Below, in pieces: positions 23,801-35,071 of a stretch of 64,000 nucleotides of DNA (position 1 is the stretch's first letter; each line of letters starts with the position of its first letter). The stretch covers positions 670,001-734,000 of the forward strand of contig JACYXH010000864.1 in NCBI GenBank assembly GCA_026745465.1, in the 5' to 3' direction. The notes below the pieces were generated by a model that was given only the letters and a program-made list of their open reading frames with translations, ran no database searches and was not told the DNA's origin. Both the position numbers and the translations under genes were made by a program. This DNA comes from Lota lota (Eukaryota; Chordata; Actinopteri; Gadiformes; Lotidae).

Positions 23801-24970
23801 CTGACTTCCTGCTGTTTCCTTTGTCCGTTTAAAGCTACAATGAAAAGCGGTCTCCCAGAACTCTGTGAACAATCTCTCTCCAGAGGAGTTGAGTGGCTTC
23901 ACATCCATTATGAACTCTCTCAGGCCAGTGACATGGGCCTTTCGGATGGCCAGACCAACAGAGCCATCCAGGATGTAGTGGCCCTCTGTAGTTGCAGTTG
24001 CAGAATCTGATATCCAGGCCTCAGTGCCTACCCATTGGTACCCTGTGAGGTTGTGGTGGGCAAACACCTCAATTAGTATATCTAAATCCATGTGAGACAG
24101 GAAGGTGACAATTACCCGAGAAGTGGAACCCTTAATGATGTCTATTATTCTCTGAATCTTTTCTGATGGATCTGTTCTTAAAAATGATATTGAGTACTCA
24201 AGACAGATGCCAAGCTGTGTGGCCATGTCTGTGAATATGCCCATTCCATTGTTGCCATAGTCATCGTTTGATCTAATGGCCCCTACCCAGGTCCAACCAA
24301 AGTGCTTGACCATTTGGGCTAGAGCTCTACTCTGATAGTAGTCACTGGGTATTGTTCGGAGGAAGGATGGATACCGGACTTTGTCGCTAAGACAAGCACA
24401 TGTTGCAAAGTGGCTGACCTGGGGGATAGATAAGAATAATATCACAAATGCATAATTACAGATAAAAGTTCCACAAAGTGAATATAAAAATCTACATAAA
24501 ACTACAAATTCACAGAAAAATACTTTTGTAATATTTTGTATGGTCAGGCTAGAGATTATTTTGAAACACTTTACCAGTGGGATGTGAAAAGGTCCTAAAA
24601 CTGTGGCTATAGCCATGCAGCGGGAAGAGGAGGTCTCTCCCATAATGGCAGGGACAGATCCACTGCAAGGTTTCTCAGACATGGAGGTTGTGTCCTCATT
24701 AACATCCGTCAAAGCCAGTGCCACCCTCACAGAATGTGCATTTGAACTACAAGCATCATATATCTTATATCCCAGTGTCATTCCAGGCAGAAGGTCTGTG
24801 CTGTTGTTTATCTCCTCAATGGCAAATAGCATCGCCTGGGTATACTGGAATGATCTGAAATTCAAGCTTAAACCAAATGGTTAAGGATCCAAACGCACAT
24901 TTTGTTTAACTCCATATGACTTTAAATTTGATGTGAAACCTTGATTGATGATATACAATTGTATTTGTAT

Positions 24971-25026
<56 letters not shown>

Positions 25027-25306
25027 GCAAGTTTTTAAATTACCTAGTGCACTGCAGTGGTAGTGGTCTGTGTGTGTAGGTCAACTCCACAGTCTTCCAG
25101 TTGCCGTGGAAGGAGAAGATTCCACCCAAGATGATGTCTCCAGTCTTGAAGAGCTGGGGCTCCTCTGGCTCCCCCATCAGGATGCACCCTCTCTCCTCAG
25201 CCTTGGAGAAAGACGCCACGAGCAAAAGCTGTATAAGAGCCAAACTCTGCTCTGACCACCTCTGTGTGGAGAGCATACCTAACATGGGTGGCATCACATG
25301 CAGCAT
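20829..25306 (-). CDS. Gene F: V2R-like (OlfC) olfactory receptor, complete
   Basis: Six exons: 25044-25306, 24575-24866, 23624-24418, 23255-23482, 23045-23168 and 20829-21730; 2604 nt, 867 aa. The sequence resembles E throughout, but the first part of exon 3 ([21 protein letters not shown]) and exon 2 resemble C. The seven-helix exon ends in KNMMDKKC rather than DKKS. Intron 5 carries the same short transposon and hairpin as gene E. Intron 2 (24419-24574, 156 nt) is stop-free in frame. An upstream in-frame ATG (25318) would add four residues; the Met shared with A-E is used here. F is the last of the near-identical group. The upstream block found before A-E is missing here and the region is filled by GT repeats, so its expression control may differ. 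Confidence 0.93.
21827..22386. mobile_element. Non-autonomous DNA transposon (MITE) in intron 5 of gene F
   Basis: Same element as at 16341-16900, with TTAA at both ends and the same inverted termini, differing by scattered substitutions. The shared position shows that it was inserted before the E/F duplication or copied with the intron. Confidence 0.7.
22550..22650. repeat. Inverted repeat (hairpin) in intron 5 of gene F
   Basis: Counterpart of the hairpin in gene E intron 5. The arms around TTTTGAAGCTGTT and AACAGCTTCAAAA are kept. The small inner hairpin is weakened by base changes. Confidence 0.55.
24974..25022. repeat. (TA)n microsatellite
   Basis: About 24 TA units in intron 1 of gene F, close to the exon 1 donor. 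Confidence 0.95.
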
Positions 25307-25330
25307 GTAATGAGGCAAACACAGCAGTGG

Positions 25331-25338
25331 TATTTATA
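25331..25338 (-). promoter_or_regulatory. TATA box of gene F
   Basis: TATAAATA on the minus strand, 25 bp from the first Met shared with A-E. Similarity to the other promoters fades just upstream of it. Confidence 0.55.
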
Positions 25339-25384
25339 GGGGACTGTGATACATGTAATATTGGGACAGTAATCATCCTCTGTA

Positions 25385-25386
<2 letters not shown>

Positions 25387-25423
<37 letters not shown>

Positions 25424-25484
25424 CTTGTGTTTGTACGTGTGTGTGTGTGTGTGTGTGTGTGTGATTATATGTGTGTGTGTGCAT
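25387..25484. repeat. (GT)n compound microsatellite
   Basis: Interrupted GT/TG tracts ~60-160 bp upstream of the TATA box of gene F. Long reading frames across it on both strands are low-complexity artefacts. Confidence 0.95.
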
Positions 25485-26269
25485 GCATTCATTTGTGTAG
25501 AGTCATTAATGCGCTCTCTTCTTCTTGTATGAGTCTCTGTAGGGATTCTCTGTAGGGAAGGTTGGCAATCTGCTCCAGTAGTGTTTACATCTGACCACAT
25601 GACCCCATGAATCAAGACAGTTGCAGGGGCACAGTGTAGAACGAGGCTGATGCATGTTCATAAGGAACTAACGATGATTGTTTGTTACTCGTACAGTTGG
25701 CAAGCTTTAATTATCACAGCTATGTCAGTGTTTAAATTGATACAACTCAAAGCATATATATTTTAACTGGCTACATTAAGGCTTTCCTAGTTTTTATTTT
25801 ATTGTAGCATTTATTTTTGCCAATCTTGCGTGAATGGCTGTGCTGTAACTCAAAGTTATGGTGGCGAATTGATGCCCCAACATGCAGACTTTTCCATGTT
25901 TATTTTATTTTATGACTTTACCCATGTATGTTCAAGGAATCAAGTACATGAAGAAATCAATATACTGTACATTTTATTAATAATTCACACTGATAATATA
26001 TTCTTTCTTTGTTTATAACTTTTGCATATTAGTATTATTGCAAGCGTGAGAACACAGTGGCCCAGAACTTTTATTTTACATTTTCTAGGAACATCAGTCA
26101 TGGCTTGGTGAATGGAGATATGTTATATTGCCATTAAGTGTTGTGCAATTTGTGAAATGTGGAGTCATATTTTTATTACAGTAGAGTTAATTATGTACAA
26201 CAACTTCAAAGACAACAGCATTTCCAATGTTGTTGAATACAGTGTATATACAGTATAATGCAATATTAT
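25485..26269. other. Spacer between genes F and G, no gene seen
   Basis: AT-rich non-coding DNA. It lacks the conserved block found before genes A-E. An AATAAA for gene G, minus strand, is at 26172-26177, about 95 bp past its stop. Nothing else is recognisable. Confidence 0.6.
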
Positions 26270-29200
26270 CTATAGTGTTCTCGGTGTTATCTGGCCCATC
26301 AAATGTTTCTTTGTATTTTTCTCTGGTGTAAGTAATATAATGTAGCACTTGGGAAGAAAAATACAAAATAACAACCCATAGCTTGAAGCTAGAATTGCAA
26401 ATATCTCCACAGCCACAGTGAACTTTCCAGGAGAACTGACATAAGCAGGGATAAAGGTGATCCAAACAGCACAGAATATCACCATGCTGAAGGTGATGAA
26501 TTTGGCCTCATTGAAATTATCAGGCAGCTTTCTGGCCAGAAAAGCCAGTATGAAACATAACAGAGCTAAAAGTCCTATATACCCCAACACAGCCCAGAAC
26601 CCTATAGGGGATCCTAGGGCACATTGTAGAATGATCTTATCCATATATGTTTCCATATTCTTAACGGGATAGGGAGGGTTGATTATTAACCAAAGCATAC
26701 AAATTACAACCTGGATGAGAGTGAAAGCCAATACACTGAGTCTCTGCTGAGTTGGACCGAACCATTTCATAACATTACTGCCGGGTAGTGTAGCCCTGAA
26801 GGCCATCAACACCACTATAGTTTTACCCAGAACACAAGAGATACAGAGGACAAAGGTGATCCCGAAAGCTGTGTGACGAAGCATACAGGACCATTCTGAG
26901 GGACGGCCAATGAAGGTCAGAGAACACAGGAAACACAGAGTCAAGGAGAAGAGCAGCAGGAAGCTCAGCTCAGAGTTGTTAGCCCTGACAATTGGAGTCA
27001 GTCTGTAGTGGTAAAATATCAGTGCTATAGTAATTGACAAACAGGCTCCAAACACAGAAAACATTATCAATAATATACCCATGAGTTCTCTGAATGTAAG
27101 AAACTCAATAGGTTTCAAATCACAGTTATTTTTCTTCGTGTTGGACTTGTACTCAGGAGGGCATTTGTCACATTTCACTGCATCTGAAAGCATAGATATA
27201 TTTAAGCTGCACAGCAGAGACAACCTCAGAGACACCAGTACAGTGCTAGCAGGGATTCTGCCCAACAGAAACATGATGAAGGCTAAGGAAAAGGCAAGGA
27301 ATCCTGCTGTCTCACTTGTGCTGTTGCTGAACTCCCCGTCAGCACAGGGGATGCAATCGAAACAGCAGATAGCTTTGCCCTTGATGAAAGCCCGCCGAGA
27401 CCCTGGTAGACAGCTGTCACTGCATATAGATCTGGGAACCTGCACCACAACAACCTCCAGAATCAGTCATCTTAATTCACGCACAATCGAAATAAATAAC
27501 AATTCAATGAGACTTAGTGATGATGTGTAGTGTCCAAATTAAATGTAAGCGTTTTCTTACCTGTGTCTGTTGACCAGCCCAGATGGCGCTGACACCTGGC
27601 TTCATTTTAAACTGCTGCCCCTCAGCTTGCGAGGCGTCATAGTTGCCAATTGTTTCAAATCGGATGTAGCTGGAATCATCCATCTGCCAGTTCACCAGGG
27701 CATAGCGAGCCGCTGGATCTCCCATGTCATCGAAAGACACTGTCTCACCAATCTTAGTGGTGAAGTTTACCTTCGTCAGGTAATGCAGCACCTGCAGATA
27801 AGCATTTGCATTGTAAGTGCTTTAGCATTCTCAACATTCAATTGTACTTCAGGAGCAGTACATAAAGCACACCTGCCATGGTTGTATGTTCTCCCTGTCT
27901 GCACATGAGTTGTTCTCAAAGGGACCCTTTGCATCTTGGCAGGTAAGCAACATGTGCAATGCATGGGCTACAGCATATGTGGCCTTGTAGATATTATTCA
28001 GCAGACTTGCATCGGATACATCTGTGAAGCGCGATTGTGTCTCCCGCAGGGACTCCTTCCCACTGCAGGATGTGACCAAACCCTGGGCCTGAGCTTCTGC
28101 CCCAGGAATGAGTGTGCAGCTGAACACATTCTCCCACAGCTCCACCAGGCCCTGGTCATCTGGCTGTGTAGATGGCCTGCTATTGACCAGGAACTCCTGT
28201 AGTCCAGGGACGTGAGCATTTTGTGCAGCGAAGCCAACAGCACCCTGCACCACAGCATAGTTCACTGGGGAAGCAATGTAGCGGTACGTGATCCAGCCCT
28301 CACTGCCCACCCACTGAAGCCCTGTCACATTCTGGATGTACAGCTCTTTAATGAGGATGTCCAGATCAGTGCCATCGGCAAATGCAACTATAACCTTAGA
28401 GGTCGACTTTTTGATGATGTCTACCACATTCAGGAACCACTTCCTTGGGTCGGTTCTGTAAATGGGCAATGAGTATTCAACACATACACCTTCCTTTTCA
28501 GCTGCCTTCAGGAAGGTAGCCATCCCACCATTTCCATAGTCACTGTTTGTTCGGATTGCCCCTACCCAGGTCCAACCAAAGTACTTCACAAGCTTTGCCA
28601 GGGCTTGGCTCTGGTAAATGTCACTAGGGATAGTTCTGAAGAAAGATTCATATTCTCTTCTGTTGCTAAGACAGGCACAGGTGGCTGAATGACTTATCTG
28701 AAACACATATTAGATAGACAAACACATTTTTCCTCATGAGTATTTCAACACCATGACAATGCTACTTTCCTGTGGTAAAATACATTATGAAGCATTCCCA
28801 AATGTTAGTTAGCAATCTAAGAACAATGTTTATTCAATCTGAGATGGAGTGAGAGAGAGACGGAGGAGATGATTTTAAGAGAGGGAGGAAGAAAGAGACA
28901 CAGAGAGAAAGAGAAATCCAATTATAGATGTTTTACCATTTTAATGCATTCACTGCAAAACCTTTACTCACTAACTCACCACAGGTATATGGAAGGGCCC
29001 CATGGTGCTGGCTATACCTATAGTAGAGGTGGAGGTAGTTTCTCCAATGACTGCCTGAACGGTTGGCTTTTTACAGCTGCCTTCCCCTTCCATGCCTTTC
29101 CATCCATTAATTAGGTTGAGAGATGCTCTGATAGAGAGAGGGATGCTTGGGCAGGAGTCAAAGATGCTGTAGCCCAGTGTTATCCCTGGAAGCAGCTCAG

Positions 29201-29639
29201 TGCTGTTGTTGATCTCCTCTATAGCAAACATCATGGTGTAGGCATATTGTAGTTCACCTGGATCCAGTCTGTAAATCATTTGCAAAACCAAACTATGAGA
29301 TGAGAAATGTTGAAAAATGTATGTCACTGTAAGAAAAAAAAATGACTTATTATTTCTGACATTAGTGAATTGATTCTGTAGCAAAAGCAGAGCAATATGT
29401 CATACAGCATTCTATCATTTCTTGGTTTCTTACCCATTACATTGCATGCTTCCGGGGTCAACCTGGAAAGACGGATTGACACTGACTGGGTTCTGATGAA
29501 AGGAGAAAATGCCTCCTATGTTGATATCCCCCTCCATTGAAAACTGAGAGAGTTCTTTAGTCCCGTATGTTCGACACACGGACTCTTTGCCTTTGACAGC
29601 CAGCAGAGAGAGAAGCAGCAGGTTGGCTATCTGCAGCAT
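26270..29639 (-). CDS. Gene G: divergent V2R-like (OlfC) olfactory receptor, complete
   Basis: Six exons: 29434-29639, 28980-29268, 27873-28697, 27561-27791, 27316-27439 and 26270-27183; 2589 nt, 862 aa. Signal peptide [11 protein letters not shown]; ligand domain with [23 protein letters not shown] and GSEGW; Cys-rich linker ([19 protein letters not shown]); and seven helices ending ITPRTL. The ligand domain is clearly different from A-F, while the last half of the helix exon is very close to them. Exon 3 has 275 codons, ten more than in B-F, from extra sequence in the lobe-2 loop ([14 protein letters not shown]). Intron 5 (27184-27315) is only 132 nt, in frame and stop-free, so exons 5 and 6 form one continuous frame in the genome; a retained product would add 44 mostly hydrophobic residues before helix 1. 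Confidence 0.92.
28847..28918. repeat. Purine-rich tract
   Basis: GA-rich low-complexity run in intron 2 of gene G. Confidence 0.7.
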
Positions 29640-29703
29640 TGCTACCTTTCTGTGCTTACCTCCTATAGAGGGATCTGCTCATCAAATCCCTGAAGTCTAA
29701 GCA

Positions 29704-29710
29704 TTTTATA
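29704..29710 (-). promoter_or_regulatory. TATA box of gene G
   Basis: TATAAAA on the minus strand, about 65 bp before the ATG, leaving room for a short leader of ~40 nt. Confidence 0.5.
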
Positions 29711-29770
29711 TCCTATCCTTGATTGGCACAATACATTTGGGAATTTCCTTCCTATCAGTGTTCTCCTCAT

Positions 29771-29801
29771 CGATGATGATGATGATGATGCTGATGATGA
29801 T
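29771..29801. repeat. (GAT)n microsatellite
   Basis: About ten GAT/GCT triplets upstream of gene G. The surrounding spacer 29640-30104 shows only the TATA box of gene G and no gene. Confidence 0.9.
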
Positions 29802-30104
29802 AACATATGTTGTGTCATGAGCAGAAGCCATTGATTGGCCTATCCCATTCGCCATGCTTATTTACCAATTACATAACTTGGGGTAATCGATCTATAGGCC
29901 ATGATGATGTCCATAGAGACATGTGGTATATTAGGTTTGTATTTCATTATAACATTTAGAGTAGTCTGGTATATATTTGAAAAGATTGGATGGTCATTTT
30001 AATAGGCTGTTAATTGTGCACACAGTTAACATCACACTGAGATACATGTAATCTTTTATAGTTTAATACTGCTCATTCAATCAAGTCTAGTGTTTAATAT
30101 TGGG

Positions 30105-31647
30105 TTACAGTGATGTCCGCTGGATTTTTCCCATCATATTCATTTTTGTATTTCTTTCTGGTTTAAGAAGTAGGATATAAAGTTTTGGAGCAAATATGCA
30201 AAAAAGCAATCCAAAGCTTGAGGCAAGAATTGCAAATATCTCCACAGCTACAGTGAACTTCCCAGGAGAGCTGACATAAGCAGGGATAAAGGTGATCCAG
30301 ACTGCACAGAATATCAACATGCTGAAGGTGATGAATTTGGCCTCATTGAAGTTATCAGGTAGCTTTCTGGCAAGAAAAGCCAGTATGAAACATAACAAAG
30401 CTAGGAGTCCTATATACCCCAACACAGCCCAGAACCCTATAGGGGATCCTAGGGCACATTCTAGGATGATCTTTTCACCAGACTGCTCAGTATTTCTGTA
30501 TGGGAATGGTGGGGCCAGAGTTAGCCATAACACACACACCATAACCTGTACTAAGATACAACCGAAAACACTGGTTCTTTGTATTGGTAATGAGCACTGA
30601 GGAAGTGTATTTTTGGGCAGTTTTGCCTTGAAGGCTATCACGACTGCTACAGTCTTAGCCAAGACACAAGACATGCACATTGAAAAGGTGATCCCAAAAG
30701 CTGTGTGGCGAAGCATACAGGACCAGTCTGAGGGACGACCGATGAAGGTCAGAGAACACAGGAAACACAGAGTCAAGGAGAAGAGCAGCAGGAAGCTCAG
30801 CTCAGAATTACTAGCTTTTACCAGAGGTGTGTGTCGAAAGTGGAAGAAGACAAGTGACACTATCACAGTTAAACTTGTTCCAAATAATGACATAGCAGTG
30901 AGGAGGGTCCCCATTGTTTCTTCAAAAGACAGGAACTCAACCACCTTGGGGACACACAGGCTGTGGTCTTCATTCGACCAGTACTGCAACAAACACGTGT
31001 CACATTCCGCAGAATCTGAAAGTAAAGCACTCATTTTAGAGTTAAGTTTAGTAGATTTTACAATTTACATAGACTTACAATGAATTTCAGATACAGATCT
31101 TAAACAAGCAGGTAGGGGAGAGGTCTCTTGCTAAATGATGCCCACAGGTCGGCTGCAGGAATTCCGTTTCAAACGCAGATATCAAAACACCTGAGCGACT
31201 ACAGCATCCTGCCCATTAGTATTAACTGATCCCAGAAACACATTTTGAATATCATACAGCATATTCTTATTGGAAAATATTAAATTGAAGGAATGTACAT
31301 ATTTTGAATATCCATCATACAGCACATTCTCCTGGGAAAACAATACATTATATTAGTGTATTTTGCAGTATGTATATCTTGAGCTATAGAGGAAGTCTTA
31401 CCAGTGGTGTTGCTGATCTCTCCGGCAGCGCAGGGAATGCAGGAGAAGCAGCAGACAGGTTTCCCTTTAATCGTAGCCTGCCGGAAACCCGGCAAACAGC
31501 TGGCACTGCAGACAGACTGAGGCCTCTGCAACATCACCACAACAACACTGCTTAGCCTGGCTTCATATAGTTAACGTGGATAAAAAGCATTACTATGCTG
31601 TGGTATTATTATACTAATTATTGTAATACTTTTTTTCATACATTTAT

Positions 31648-31696
<49 letters not shown>

Positions 31697-33822
31697 CGAT
31701 TCTTTGCATATTGCTCTTTCATTGGCCTCTTTCACAAATATATAAATCAAGCAATCAATAAATAAAGATACACAAACAAAGACTTACTTCTTTAGATTCG
31801 GCAGCCCATGTGATGTTAATGCCATTCATTGTGAATTGCTTATCATTTGGAAATGAGGCATCGTAGCTCCCTACGGTAACAAACATTGGCTCTCCTGCTC
31901 GGTTTTTCTGCCAGTTCACCAGCTCATACATGGCCGCTGGATCTCCGTTCTGATCAAAGTACACCCTTTCCCCTGACTTCAGTGGGAAGTTCACTTCTTT
32001 GAGGTATTTCAATACCTAAAAGTACAATTTATATTAAACATTCACGTGAACTAATAAGTTATCAGTTAAATACATGATGAAATCTTATTTCTTACTTATG
32101 CAGATGTTAATATTGATAGAAGTGTATGTGTCATATCTGTGTCATCTCACCTGCTCTCTCTTGGAACTGTTTGTCAATGTACATGATTGATTGACATTGC
32201 CCCCTGTCTTTTCACATTTTAACATGTTATGAATGGTGTGGGCCACAGCATACACTGCTTTATACACATTGTTAGATATCCGTAACTCTGACACATCAGT
32301 GTATGGATTACTGACATTTGCTAGTTTCTCTGACCCAGAGCACTTCCGGTCATTGGCCTGGTTTTCCAAGTTGCTGTCGAATTTGCAGTCAAACATAGCC
32401 TCCCAGAACTCTTTAAGCAGGTCGCTCTGAGAGTTTTGACTCGGGCTAACCCGTAGCAAGAACTCTTTCAATCCCGAAATCTTTGACTTCCTAATCGTGA
32501 ACCCCAGTGCTCCGGTCAAGATGGCGGTGTTCCTTTTGGTGGCCAGGTGGCCGGCCGTGATCCAGGACTCGCTGCCCACCCACTGCAGACCCGTCAGGTT
32601 CTGTGTCACCGCTTCTTCAATCAGGATGTCCATCTCTCCCTGAGCGAGGAAGGCAACCAGCACCCTGGCGGTGCCGTCACGGATCACACCCACCACCCGG
32701 GCCACCTTCTCTCTGGTGTCCGTTCTGGAGATGGTTTCTGAATACTCAACGCAGACTCCCTCCAGGCGGGCAGCGTCTGCAAACGCAACCATGCCGTTGT
32801 TGCCGTAGTCGTTGTCACTTCTGATCGACCCCACCCAGGTCCAACCAAAGTGCTTGACCAGCTTTGCCAGCGCTCTGCTCTGGTAGTAGTCACTGGGTAT
32901 GGTCCTAAAGAAGGTAGGGTACTTGCTTTTATCACTCAGACACGCGCATGTCGCAAAATGGCTGATCTAAATGGAAAATGAGAAGGAAAAGAATGAGGAA
33001 AATAAACGTTTTCTGTACAACGGTCACAGTGTGATGAATATCAATTATAAACATTTACCACCGGTATCTGGAACGCCCCTAATGTTCTGAGCATTATAAT
33101 GGTGGAGGAAGACTCAGAAGCTCCTATCACCGTATGAATGGAGGACTTTTCGGAGCAGGGTTTCCCAAGCGTTGTGTCATTTCCATTAAGCAGAGCCATC
33201 GCCACACGCATAGATGCCATGATGGAGCCACAGCTGTCAAATACCTTGTAGCCCAGTGTGACGTTAGGGAGCAGAGAGGTGCTATTGTTGATTTCCTCAA
33301 TAGCAAAGATCATTGTTTGTACAAACCGAAACTCTCTGAAATTAATCCTGTAAACCCAAAACAAAAACATAACAGAAATTAGCAGAGGACAATAAAAGGA
33401 TATAATCAATATTGGACTTCTCAAACTATCTCAGTGCTGCACTAGCATGTTTTGAAAAAGAGTATCTATAGAAATCAGAAAATATAAAGAAGATTTGTAG
33501 TAGTAGCAGTATTTAATTGTATTTAAGTTGTTGCTTTAAGAATGCACCTGTAGACAAAGGATAGACCATATAGTAAGCCCATATAGTACCTGGAACAGTT
33601 AAGAGATATTGGAGTGTCTGTGAAGGAGAGCAGAGGACTGGAGATCTGGCTATGGATGGAGAAGACCCCTCCAATAGTGACGTCTCCTGCCTTAGACAGC
33701 AAGCAATGCTCTGGGCTCCTCAGCATCTGACAGAGCGGATCTCCATCTTCTGCCCCACAGGCTCCCATGATCCCAAGCAGAAAGAGCAGCATTGTAACGT
33801 TGAAACGTATTGCCGTTAACAC
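30105..33822 (-). CDS. Gene H: divergent V2R-like (OlfC) olfactory receptor, complete
   Basis: Six exons: 33590-33822, 33059-33347, 32151-32966, 31788-32015, 31402-31525 and 30105-31015; 2601 nt, 866 aa. Signal stretch [14 protein letters not shown]; ligand domain with [24 protein letters not shown] and GSESW; Cys-rich exon 5 ([19 protein letters not shown]); and seven helices ending KIQRTSL. The loop and helix region after helix 3 ([19 protein letters not shown]) departs from the sequence shared by its neighbours ([12 protein letters not shown]), and a string of helix 3 residues also differs ([15 protein letters not shown]). After that the exon returns to the common sequence. Exon 3 is richer in GC than those of A-F. 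It shares its N-terminal style with gene I. Confidence 0.92.
31651..31694. repeat. (TA)n microsatellite
   Basis: About 21 TA units in intron 4 of gene H. Confidence 0.95.
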
Positions 33823-33892
33823 AGTCCAATCAATTCACACACACTGCAATCTGTCGCATCAAACAGAATGTTTCGCATGTTTAACGTCAAAG

Positions 33893-33899
33893 CTTTATA
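33893..33899 (-). promoter_or_regulatory. TATA box of gene H
   Basis: TATAAAG on the minus strand about 70 bp before the ATG of gene H; a leader of ~45 nt is implied. Confidence 0.5.
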
Positions 33900-35071
33900 C
33901 ACATTTGTGAATGTTGATGACATCCGGTTGGCGAGGGACCAAAACAGAGCTCAATGACGTCCGATAGTTCCTACTAATCCCTTGAAGGAAGCGTGGCAGC
34001 CATTTTCTACGTTTTCTTTGTAACACGGCTTTGTTGAACACTCGATTCTGATGGGTCAATTACGGCATTCTGCGGTCTGTTATGTCTGTATAGCAGACCG
34101 CTGCTATGGCCACAGTTCCAACCGTTTCTATCGGACCATTTTCTTAAGCGGAAGCAATTCAATCATATATAAATCACTCAAATCATTTTGTCGTTATATT
34201 TTGTGTCCGATTATTGATTGATTTAGTAAGCATCTGTGTAATAAGCGGGATAATGTACAGCGGTCATTATTGTGAAATAAACCCTGACAGGGTGATTCAA
34301 GATCCTGCATCACCCTGTCGGGGTTTATTTCACACTAATGACATCATCCCTCACATATTTCACTTCGATTGCACTAAAGGGCACTGTCACTGACATTGGA
34401 GTAGGGTTACAGTTGGGGGGACAGATGAACCGGACAGGTTTGGGTGAAAGGGCACACAGGTTGTTGTTTTGTTTACCACACTCAGGACTGCACAATGCAG
34501 TCTAAGTTCATGTTTACCAAATTGTGTTTGTTTGGATTTTCACGCTCTGGCATAAAATCTTTCATTCATTCAATGGGAACACTACCGAACAGCAGTGCTG
34601 CCTCGACGATTCTGTGTGCATATAGAAACACCTTTAAAAGGCATAGTTTAAGAGGCATAGTCATGACAGTAAGGCTAGGCGGCATGGCCAACACGTATTA
34701 TGATATTTTAGATACAGTATGTCTATGGTACATTTGAACATATTTGTCAGTGCTTTTATCTTCTTTCTTTTTGTTTTAGAGTTGGTTGCAATGTGACGCT
34801 TTTGATTGAAGATCATTGAACATTTTAATAGTTGTCTGATGTTTTAACTGTAAACATTCATTTTATTTCACTTTTAAAAAGATGCCTCTAGTACCTGGAC
34901 ATCTAGGACATCATTTTCCATGGACAAAGATAAATTATTTAAATCAACATCTGATAATGTTTCTTTTTTATTCTACAAATAAGTCAGAATACAAAACAAA
35001 AATATTCAAAAGTGAGAAAGAAAGAAAATGAGGAATAATATTTTATTTGATATATGTAGTCATATCTTTAT
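33900..35071. other. Spacer between genes H and I, no gene seen
   Basis: Non-coding DNA with a foldback element at 34263-34342. A 97-codon plus-strand frame at 34444-34737 has no recognisable protein features and is not called. AATAAA for gene I (minus strand) is at 35042-35047, 25 bp past its stop. Confidence 0.6.
34263..34342. mobile_element. Foldback element (palindromic MITE-like)
   Basis: Two 34-nt arms (34263-34296 and 34309-34342) are reverse complements with two mismatches around a 12-nt loop. The arms contain GTGAAATAAACCC and ACAGGGTGAT. No coding capacity. The near-perfect pairing suggests a young insertion or selection for the structure. Confidence 0.75.

Noticed and set aside
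25197..25615. Histidine/threonine-rich frames
   Set aside because: They read through the GT microsatellite and have no signature other than the repeat.
34444..34737. 97-codon plus-strand frame
   Set aside because: No domain, no paralogue in the window, no splice or promoter context.
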